Source: Symbiodinium natans (Eukaryota > Sar > Dinophyceae > Suessiales > Symbiodiniaceae). From it: a stretch of 24,213 bases of DNA. Position 1 is the first letter of the stretch. Each line of letters begins with the position of its first letter. Below the pieces are notes generated by a model. That model searched no databases. It was not told the DNA's origin and was given only the letters and a program-made list of their open reading frames with translations. Location of the stretch: NCBI GenBank assembly GCA_905221605.1, contig CAJNDS010001296.1, forward strand, positions 1 through 24,213, in the 5' to 3' direction. A program made the position numbers and the translations under genes. This document shows positions 8,239 through 14,998 of the stretch, piece by piece.

Positions 8239-9146
8239 TGAGGGCCCTCGCAAAAGGCACAGGAAGGGGTTCAGAGTTCCGGGTTCAGCAGCCCGAGCAC
8301 TGCACCACCACTGGGAAGTGGTGGGGCACCAGCCTCTTGTCATGAGTTGCAGGGGCTGTTGCAGCATAAGGCTCAGAAGACGTTCAGGGATGCTGGACAT
8401 GCTTCAACAAGGAGTTTAGGGTTTGAACCAACTGTTGGGTTGCGCTGAATCCGCTACTGCGCACGACTGTCGAACATCTAGCCTCATTGTCAACGCCCTA
8501 CACCAGAACTACTAAGGGATCGTAAGGACATCGAACCCAAGACGGACTTCCCCCCAAAAACCAGCGCCTGCAGTATACACCTCCGACATCCTCCGGGCCT
8601 TTTTAGGGTTTAGGGTGAAAGGGTTTAAGTTTAGGGTTTGGGGTTTAGGGTTTAGGGTGAAAGTCTCTATTTTTGGGGATTAATCCTTGGGCCCTGTGAA
8701 GGGTGTTTTCCTCATTCAGGGTCCACAGTTTTGGGCGATCAGTGAGTTCCTAAGCCCTAAGCCCTAAACCCCGTAATCTGCAAGGGCAGGTTTGTAAGGG
8801 GTGTTTCGCCATCTCCCTTCTTGGATTTAAGACGGCTTTTTTCCCGGGTGTAAGGCTTAGCTTCAGAGAGTTGGATGAAGAACAAGCATGAACAAATCAT
8901 TTCTACGCATCCCAGGACAACCCCAGCCACAAAAACTGCAATCTCAGCACCAACAAGAATCCAGATGTTCACGGTTCAGGGTTGAGGGTTTAAGGTTTAG
9001 GGCTTAGGGTTCATAGCTCAGGGAGAGGGCTTAAGGGTTTTCAGGTTCGACGGATAGGGGTCAGCGGTTCAGCGATCAGAATTCCAAGGTCCGCTAGACC
9101 CCTTGCCCTGGCCGAAGGTTTTCCTGAGTTTGCAGGATCGAGGGTG

Positions 9147-9242
9147 TTAGGGTTTAGGGTTTTCGGGTTTAGGGTTTAGGGGTTTAGGGTTTAGGGTTTA
9201 GGGTTTAGGGTTTAGGGTTTAGGGTTTAGGGTTTAGGGTTTA
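9147..9242 (+). repeat. interstitial TTTAGGG array
   Basis: About twelve TTTAGGG units with two interruptions, in intron 8. Confidence 0.95.
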
Positions 9243-9614
9243 CGGCCTAGGACCGCTTACGGTTGACCCTCGGTGTACCAGCTGCCCCGAACCCCAAAGC
9301 CCAACAAAAAGCCCCAGACCCTACACCCTGAGGGCACAGAGCCCTTGCAGGTTAGCGCTTCAGGTCTAGGGTTTTAGGCTTTAGGCCCCTAAACCCTTAA
9401 GACCTATACTCGAAACCCCTCAACCCTAAACCCTAAACCCTAAACCCTAAACCCTAAACCCTATACCCTGCATCCGAAAGCCCTCAACCATCCTAAGCCA
9501 TCCTTTAAACCCCATCCCTAAGGCCCTAAGACCCCAACCCCCCCTTAAACCTCACCCCAAAACCCTCAATGAAGTCTCAGTTGGCCTTCACTTGGTGTTT
9601 AGGGTTTAGGAGTT

Positions 9615-9803
9615 ATACCCTAAACCCTAAACCCTAAACCCTAAACCCTAAACCCTAAACCCTAAACCCTAAACCCTAAACCCTAAACCCTAAACCCTAA
9701 ACCCTAAACCCTAAACCCTAAACCCTAAACCCAAAACCATAAACCCTAAACCCTAAACCCTAAACCCTAAACCCTAAACCCTAAACCCTAAACCCTAAAC
9801 CCT
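9615..9803 (-). repeat. longest internal CCCTAAA array
   Basis: About 27 CCCTAAA units, broken once at about 9731 (CCCAAAACCATAAA), ending 29 nt before the SLFERL exon. Confidence 0.97.
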
Positions 9804-9832
9804 ACCACAACGAGCACGCTCAGCACCGATAG

Positions 9833-9874
9833 GCGCTGAAGCTCTCGCTGTTCGAGCGCCTCTCTCTTCAGGGT
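9833..9874 (+). CDS. UPF1-like SF1 helicase, SLFERL exon
   Basis: Reads ALKLSLFERLSLQG. GLxxSLFERL opens the second RecA domain (AAA_12-type) of UPF1-like helicases; here the usual glycine is alanine. The acceptor is tag|GCG and the donor GT (GGT|GTGGCT). Joined to the next exon it gives SLQG-VKPLLLNIQYRMHP, a textbook family segment. It lies between a long CCCTAAA array upstream and TTTAGGG copies downstream. Confidence 0.92.
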
Positions 9875-10627
9875 GTGGCTGGGCGGCACTCTAGGGCCTC
9901 AGGGTTTCGGGTTTAGGGTTTAGGCTATAGGGTTTATGGTTTGGGGTTTAGGGTTTAGGGTTGGGCTTTTTCGGGGCATGGTGGTTCTGAGTATAGCTGA
10001 GGTGCGGACTGTTGAGCAGGTCACGCCTGAAACTCTTCGAGTGCCCAAAAGGCAGTGTTCATGATCTAGGGCTTCGAAGCCCCTGAACCCTCATGTCAAC
10101 CCTCAACTTTGCTTCGGCCTCAAACGCCCAAACCCTAAACCCTAAACCCCTAAAGCCTAAACCCTAAACCCTAAACCCCTAAACTCTCAAAGGCAAACCT
10201 TTCGCCCTAGGAGATGGCTTGGAACTTAGATGGCCCGCAGCTACACTCTTCCAAAAATGTTTTAAAGCAAAAAAGGCATAAAAACATCGCTGCCTGAGCC
10301 CAAAAAGAAACCCTAGGAAGCCGAGAGCGGTAAGCCGGTTTGGGGTTCAGAGTTAGAAGGGGCTTTGGGTTAGGACCCTCGAAGCCATAAACCCTAAAAC
10401 CCGAAAACCCTAGAACCCTAACACCCTGAACCCTAAAACCAGAACTCCTAACCCTAAATCCTGAAACCCTAAACCCTAAACCCTATCAGGCGCAAGTTCT
10501 CAGGCTGGCGACCGAATCTCTAAACGCGAAAGCCCGGGTTAGGGTTTAGGGTGTAGGGTTTAGGGTTTAGGGTTTAGGGTCCCAGGGTTCAGGTTTCAGG
10601 GTTTAGGGTTTAGGGTGCAGCTGTTAG
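9875..10627 (+). other. intron 9 of the helicase gene
   Basis: GT-AG intron. TTTAGGG copies at 9908-9962, CCCTAAA at 10131-10185 and 10378-10485, then TTTAGGG at 10528-10616 directly before the acceptor. A potential alternative microexon at 10020 (VTPETLR after gag-cag|GTC) is phase-compatible but would interrupt the conserved GVxPxLLxxQYR stretch. Confidence 0.65.
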
Positions 10628-10658
10628 GTGAAGCCCCTCCTTCTGAACATTCAATACC
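10628..10658 (+). CDS. UPF1-like SF1 helicase, QYR microexon
   Basis: 31 nt reading VKPLLLNIQY plus one base. The leftover C joins GT of the next exon as arginine, making QYRMHP, the family hallmark in the second RecA domain. The acceptor is ttag|GTG and the donor is GC (TACC|GCCTCT). Being so short and ending in a GC donor, it would be missed by standard gene finders. The frame stays open beyond the donor (RLLPIVERVQVEDSENLL), so transcript data would be needed to exclude an alternative longer exon. Confidence 0.88.
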
Positions 10659-10829
10659 GCCTCTTGCCGATCGTGGAGCGGGTTCAGGTTGAGGATTCTG
10701 AAAACCTCTTGGGTTTAGGGTTTAGGGTTTAGGGTGAAAGGTTTAGGGTTGAGCTTCCATTTTGGGTGTGGTAGCCAGCGATAAAGCATGAGTCGCAACA
10801 GCCCAAGTGAGCTCAACCCCAAGAAGCCT

Positions 10830-10983
10830 GTACTTGGAGGTTCATGGTATTGATTCGTCATTTTTTTTAAATAACCGTACGTGTCACTGTACTAAAGCCA
10901 CGTTATTAGGGCACTCAAGGGGCTCATACGTGGGTTTTAGGCACAGCTATATTTGGTTCATAAGTACCCTGAACCTCCAAGTA
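10830..10983. mobile_element. foldback / MITE-like element, second family
   Basis: GTACTTGGAGGTTCATGGTA at 10830-10849 is complementary to the copy at 10965-10983 with about one mismatch. The inner sequence also pairs partially (ACTAAAGCCACG against the CGTGGGTTTTAG side), so nearly the whole 154 bp can fold. No open frame of its own. Confidence 0.65.
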
Positions 10984-11420
10984 ACCCAGCCTCTGAAACC
11001 CTACCTGCAACCCCAAAGCCTGGGATCAGGGTTTAGGGTTTCGGGTTTAGGGTGTAGCGTTTAGCCACTATTTGCTTAAGAACCACCACCAAAAAATGAA
11101 AATATTCTTCCTACGAGGCAATTTAGGGATCATGATTTTTTTGGGGGGTTCTAAAGCAAATAGCAGTTTAGGGTTTGTTGCGTCAGGGTGTTGGGCCTTG
11201 GGATGTTTTGATGTTGTTTTGGCACCCCTAGAAGGGACCCCCTATATAACCCCTCTACATACCTTATATAGTCCCTAAATATACCCAAGTAGCCCCCAAA
11301 GAACCCCCCAAGAACCCCTAAGGTCCCATATAAGGGTCCCTCCTTTCGTCCCTTGTTCCCTTGGGCAGCAGCTTGAAGAGCCCTACGAAGTTCTGCGTTA
11401 GGGCTTCGGATGGCTTATGC

Positions 11421-11522
11421 TGGGATGTGCCCCACTTATACTAAAAGTCCCTAGCAGGGATTCGACTAGGGGGTACTATACTCTCTACTCAGGACTGTTA
11501 GTATAAAGTGGGGAACATCCCA
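11421..11522. mobile_element. foldback / MITE-like element, copy B
   Basis: Same arm family as 3297-3437. The left arm (11421-11460) begins TGGGATGTGCCCCACTTATA and the right arm (about 11489-11522) ends GTGGGGAACATCCCA. The loop is a short unique sequence and not a telomeric array as in copy A. No clear target-site duplication. Confidence 0.75.
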
Positions 11523-11599
11523 AGGCTTCAGTTCCTAAGAGGGGCCCCTAAACCGTGAATTATGTGCGACCTGCAGGGTTTGGGCCAGCGATGGCCGAG

Positions 11600-11658
11600 G
11601 TATGCACCCTCTCTTGTCGGGCTTTCCATCGCACTGCTTCTATGCCGGGCAGATTCAG
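11600..11658 (+). CDS. UPF1-like SF1 helicase, MHP...FY exon
   Basis: Two phase bases and then MHPLLSGFPSHCFYAGQIQ. With the previous exon it forms QYRMHPxLSxFPSxxFYxGxL, one of the best conserved blocks of UPF1-like helicases. The acceptor is gag|GTA and the donor GA (CAG|GACTGA). The next exon starts DGKSQEQ, giving GQIQ-DGKS like the family's GxLxDG. An in-frame TGA (11662-11664) follows directly after the donor, so the block ends here if unspliced. Another frame over this stretch is open for 68 codons; it is a shadow. Confidence 0.93.
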
Positions 11659-12231
11659 GACTGAATCTATATTCTTTATCTGCCAGCCAAAACTGCGAAT
11701 ACTAACCTTTATCAGAACCTTAGCTAAATCCAAAGAAACATCGGCCTTTTACAAATGTTGACTCGGTCAATTCCACAAAACCTGAGCATTGACGGCCCCT
11801 GTGGCAGCCTCCCGTAAACCCAGATGTTGGTGTTTAGGCCTCGTGCACACATGTCAATACCTAAAACCTAGGGCGATTTCAGGAGGTAAAGTTTCCCTTG
11901 GCGCGGTCTGCACTAGGTTTCTATGGGCCATGGTGCAACTAAACCCTAAACCCTGAGCCTATAGTCCCAACAAGACTTTTTTTGTCCTATACAAAACGCA
12001 AGGGAATATTAGGATAATATTGATATTCTTAGTAAGGTTCTAAGGGGAGTATAGACACCCTGAGCTGTTCATCCCAGACTTTTTTAGGAAGCAGAAGCTG
12101 CCCAAGACTTGGCAACAGCTCCCGATACCCCACCCCCTACACCCTAAACCCGAAACCCTAAACCCTAAACCCTAAGGCCGTCTCCTGTTGGATCCTCCCC
12201 CCCCCCCCCCCCTCCCCCGCGATGTGTGCAG
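11659..12231 (+). other. intron 11 of the helicase gene
   Basis: GA-AG intron without a TTTAGGG arm. CCCTAAA repeats (12140-12176) and a C-rich tract (12197-12219) precede the acceptor. An open stretch at 12088 (EAEAAQDLATAPDTPP, after ttttttag|GAA) has an exon-like acceptor but is not needed by the helicase. Confidence 0.6.
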
Positions 12232-12270
12232 GATGGCAAGTCGCAGGAGCAGTTCCACTCACAGATGCCG
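12232..12270 (+). CDS. UPF1-like SF1 helicase, DGKSQEQ exon
   Basis: Reads DGKSQEQFHSQMP, matching the family's DGxSxEQRxxP segment after FYxGxL. The acceptor is TGTGCAG|GAT behind a strong C-rich pyrimidine tract. The frame stays open to about 12308. I place the donor at GA (CCG|GAACCT) because it is the phase-0 site that brings WPFEKPL of the next exon to about the right distance. The 3' end is the least certain boundary in the gene, and a small extra exon could lie before 12849. Confidence 0.78.
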
Positions 12271-12848
12271 GAACCTCACATCACGCACACGCTGTTTGGT
12301 TATGGACTGTTTAGGGTTTAGGGTTTAGGGTTCAGGGTTTAGGGTGTAGGGTGTTAGGGTGTTAGAGTGTTAGGGTTCAGGGTTTTTAGGGTTCGGGGTC
12401 TAGGGGTCGGAACAAGTACTTGTAGTATTCCCTTTATGGCCGCCCTCGAGTTATACTACAACACCCCCCCCCCCCCCAAATCCCTATTCTAATTTGTAAG
12501 GGCCTTATGTTAGACGGTTTTAGGGTTCAGGGTTTGGGGGTCTAGGGTTTGGCGGTCGGGTTTAAGGTTTAGGGTTCAGGGTCTAGGGTTTAGGGGTTTA
12601 GGGCCATAGAAGCTGGCTCACGTTAAAGCAGTAGCTAGCCCCGAAACCCCAAACCCCAAACCCTACACAGGAAAACAAAGACCAAAACCCCGACGCCTGA
12701 ACCACCCTAAGCCCTAAACTCCAACCCCCAAACCCCTAACCCCTAACCCTAACCCCCAAACCCTATAGACCCTATAAACCCGAAACCCCAACCCCCCCCC
12801 AGCCACTGCCCCCTGTACCCCTAACCCCCCCCAACCCCTGAATGGGAG
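12271..12848 (+). other. intron 12 of the helicase gene
   Basis: TTTAGGG copies near the donor (12309-12400) with TGTTAGGG-type variants. Degenerate CCCTAA/CCCCAAA sequence towards the acceptor (12640-12790). Also a run of C at about 12464-12477. No gene recognised. Confidence 0.6.
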
Positions 12849-12899
12849 GCATGGCCTTTCGAGAAGCCTTTGGCTGTCGTCCCTGTTGAGACGCCCGAG
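12849..12899 (+). CDS. UPF1-like SF1 helicase, WP..KPL strand exon
   Basis: Reads AWPFEKPLAVVPVETPE. It corresponds to the FxWPxxxKPLxFxxVxGxE strand of the second RecA domain. The acceptor is gag|GCA. The donor is GC (GAG|GCACCG), preferred because the next exon then continues with a glycine-containing loop and SYIN. The frame also stays open to GAG at 12911, with a phase-0 GA donor at 12909, so the end could be three codons later. Confidence 0.83.
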
Positions 12900-13031
12900 G
12901 CACCGGTTGAGGGTTTAGGGTTTAGGGTTTAGGGCTCAGGGTTAGGGCTAATTGCCTTGCTTATCCATAAGCCCGGAAACCCTTAAAAGCCCACGAGCCC
13001 TGAACCCTAAAACCCTGTGCACCTGAGCCAT

Positions 13032-13123
13032 AAACCCTAAACCCTAAACCCTAAACCCTAAACCCTAAACCCTAAACCCTAAACCCTAAACCCTAAACCC
13101 TAAACCCTAAACCCTAAACCCCA
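13032..13123 (-). repeat. interstitial CCCTAAA array
   Basis: About thirteen perfect CCCTAAA units in intron 13. Confidence 0.95.
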
Positions 13124-13257
13124 GCCAAAACGCTTCGAGCCCTGAGCCGCCTGAGCCCTAATGCCGGCGCACAAGGGTACTAGACTGCAGCCGCTGCTTG
13201 GCAACGAGCACTTGGTGAGTTCGGCCAGAAGCGCACCACAAATGCTTGTAGAAAGCC

Positions 13258-13414
13258 GTAAACCCGAAACCCGAAACCCGAAACCCGAAACCCGAAACCC
13301 GAAACCCTAAACCCTAAACCCTAAACCCTAAACCCTAAACCCTAAACCCTAAACCCTAAACCCTAAACCCTAAACCCTAAACCCTAAACCCTAAACCCTA
13401 AACCCTAAACCCTA
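13258..13414 (-). repeat. CCCGAAA variant block fused to a CCCTAAA array
   Basis: About seven homogeneous CCCGAAA units (13260-13305) pass without a break into about fifteen CCCTAAA units. The sharp boundary indicates local amplification of a single variant. Confidence 0.95.
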
Positions 13415-13424
13415 TCCCTGACAG

Positions 13425-13440
13425 GTGAAGCAGGGCCACA
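13425..13440 (+). CDS. UPF1-like SF1 helicase, 16-nt microexon
   Basis: Sixteen bases (VKQGH plus one base) between CTGACAG|GTG and a GC donor (A|GCACCG). The leftover A joins GT of the next exon as serine, so the product reads ...VETPE-VKQGH-S-YINSGEAE, filling the family's loop before SYxNxxEA with correct phase. The donor hexamer GCACCG is the same as that of the preceding exon. Support is phase, splice style and array flanks (CCCTAAA left, TTTAGGG right); sixteen bases cannot carry a motif on their own. Confidence 0.6.
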
Positions 13441-13507
13441 GCACCGTGGCTGCATGTCCATGACAAGCTACGGCGCTGTTCCCTGAACAACCCTGAGCCT
13501 GAGAACT

Positions 13508-13655
13508 TGTAGGGTTTAGGGGGGGTAGGGTTTAGGGTTTAGGGTTTAGGGTTTAGGCTTTAGGCTTTAGGCTTTAGGCTTTAGGCTTTAGGCTTTAGGC
13601 TTTAGCCTTTAGGCTTTAGGGTTTAGGGTTTAGGGTTTAGGGTTTAGGGTTTGGT
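13508..13655 (+). repeat. TTTAGGG array with internal TTTAGGC block
   Basis: TTTAGGG units, then about nine TTTAGGC units (13555-13616, one reading TTTAGCC), then TTTAGGG again. A third example of a homogenised variant block. Confidence 0.95.
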
Positions 13656-14164
13656 GGTTATCAGGTGGGCCTTTGGCTCTTCTTCAGAGTGTAGGACCGA
13701 CGGGATGCTCGGGGCAGATATGATGCAATGGCCAAAGCTCTGCTCCAGGAGTGTGGACAACACAAGCGGCTGAGGGTTCGTGGTGTAAGGGTGTTGGGGG
13801 GTTTAGGATTTAGGTTTTAGCGTGGCTTAAGGGTGTTGGGGGGTTTGTAGGGTTCTGGTTCATGGTTTATATAAGGGGTTGGGGGGTCTGGGGTTTAGGG
13901 TTGAGGGGCCTATTCAAGAACGACGCTAAGCTTTGGCGATCGTTATGTTGGGGGTTCTAAGGGGGCAAAGTTGGTAATGCTGTGAAATTTCAGGATTATT
14001 TCCCGCTCCGGGAAATTTAGGTTCATTTTAGGGGATCTTGAGGGTTGAAGGTTGTTTAGAGTTTAGGGGTTAGCATTTCGGGCTTAGGGATTATTAAGCT
14101 TGAAAGTAGGGGGCCCTGTTGTGAGCCCAATAGTTTTGGATCCTCATCTACCTGTTTGTTTGCA

Positions 14165-14340
14165 TAGATAATATATAATATAATATGTATATATGTATAT
14201 ATTTATTTATTTTTTATTTATTTGTTTATGTATTTATTTATTTATATATTTATATACATATATATGTATATGTACATATTTCTTGTTTTTCTTATTTATT
14301 TATTTATTTACTAGTTCATTAGTTTATTTATTGGATTTTT
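14165..14340. repeat. AT-rich low-complexity stretch
   Basis: Runs of TATATA and ATTT/TTTA with almost no G or C, unlike the surrounding GC-balanced DNA. No coding signal. Confidence 0.9.
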
Positions 14341-14416
14341 CAAGGCTTCCCCCAATCGCTGGCCCCTAAACCCTAAACCCTACCTCAACTCCCACCATCA
14401 GACTAGAAGCCCCAAG

Positions 14417-14491
14417 GTTACATCAACTCAGGGGAGGCCGAGAAGGTCTGCGACCTCGTCGAGCAGATCGTGTATTCCTCAGGACCTCAAC
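14417..14491 (+). CDS. UPF1-like SF1 helicase, YINSGEAE exon
   Basis: 75 nt: two phase bases and then YINSGEAEKVCDLVEQ, continuing to a glycine-proline-glutamine end and one leftover base. It matches SYxNxxEAxxVxxLVxxL of the second RecA domain in UPF1-like helicases. The acceptor is aag|GTT and the donor is GC (CAAC|GCAGCA). The unspliced frame runs into a 17-G tract (14500-14516). The leftover C joins GA of the exon at 18229 as arginine and leads into VGVICAYDAQ, so the next intron spans a whole satellite block. Confidence 0.9.
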
Positions 14492-14998
14492 GCAGCATTG
14501 GGGGGGGGGGGGGGGGCTTTCGTGCCCTTGTCAGCTGAAGGCCCTGCAGGTTTAGGGTTTAGGGTTTAGGGTTGAGGGTTGAGGGTTGAGGGTTTAGGGT
14601 TTAGGGTTTAGGTTTTAGGGTTTTGGGCTACCTGAACCCTAAACCCGAAGCCCCCCCCATATTCTCATACCCTCAACCCTCAACCCCATAGACCGATCAT
14701 TTTGTTCAGCAAGAACCTGTGACTTTCGGCTATGGACCAGCGCTTTGAGGATAGTGGCTGGGTTACACCCCGGTTCCTGCACCTGCATCATATACCAGCT
14801 CATGTTGCTTACGGACTCGTGCAGTGATGCGAATTCTGCGATGACGTGTCTGCATGCTCTGCCATGCAAGACAACCACTGTCGCTGCTACCGACACCAAC
14901 GAAAAGACATGCTAGCACAACATAGGTGGAGACGCTACAGCCTACAACCCGCAACCGCCACCCTAAACCCTAAACCCTAAACCCTAAACCCTAAACCC

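Larger units (their letters stand above)
7720..9832 (+). other. intron 8 of the helicase gene
   Basis: GA-AG intron of 2.1 kb with the clearest paired arms: TTTAGGG from 28 nt after the donor (7748-7828) and the longest internal CCCTAAA array (9615-9803) ending 29 nt before the acceptor. Between them are more arrays (8070-8115, 8601-8660, 9147-9242 G-rich; 9418-9470 C-rich). Coding-like islands occur at 8122-8420 and 8926-8973. The second reads DNPSHKNCNLSTNKNP after cccag|GAC and ends near a GT. Confidence 0.65.
10659..11599 (+). other. intron 10 of the helicase gene
   Basis: GC-AG intron. TTTAGGG copies at 10714-10750 near the donor, no telomeric repeat near the acceptor. It holds two foldback elements (10830-10983; 11421-11522) and a third, weaker inverted pair around 11230-11245 and 11327-11345 (GGGACC...TATA). 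Confidence 0.65.
12900..13424 (+). other. intron 13 of the helicase gene
   Basis: TTTAGGG (12911-12945) close to the donor, CCCTAAA at 13032-13123, then the variant CCCGAAA block and CCCTAAA array (13258-13414) ending ten nt before the acceptor. 13125-13255 is GC-rich unique sequence without a recognised gene. Confidence 0.65.
13441..14416 (+). other. intron 14 of the helicase gene
   Basis: TTTAGGG arrays with a TTTAGGC block (13508-13655) near the donor and CCCTAAA copies (14366-14380) near the acceptor. It also holds an AT-rich, ATTT/TATA low-complexity stretch (about 14165-14340), and an open stretch at 13690-13790 (GRYDAMAKALLQECGQHKRL) that was not used. Confidence 0.65.

Noticed and set aside
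8757-8972. Minus-strand frame with a hydrophobic start (MNIWILVGAEIAVFVAG...)
   Set aside because: No splice or family support; the plus strand has an equally plausible short exon-like segment (8926-8973), and both remain unproven.
10020-10040. Seven-codon microexon VTPETLR
   Set aside because: Phase fits, but inclusion would insert seven residues into the conserved GVxPxLLxxQYR stretch, which is ideal without it.
14639-14954. Minus-strand frames of 63 and 86 codons
   Set aside because: Both strands are open over this stretch and neither resembles a known family; it falls inside intron 15 of the helicase.
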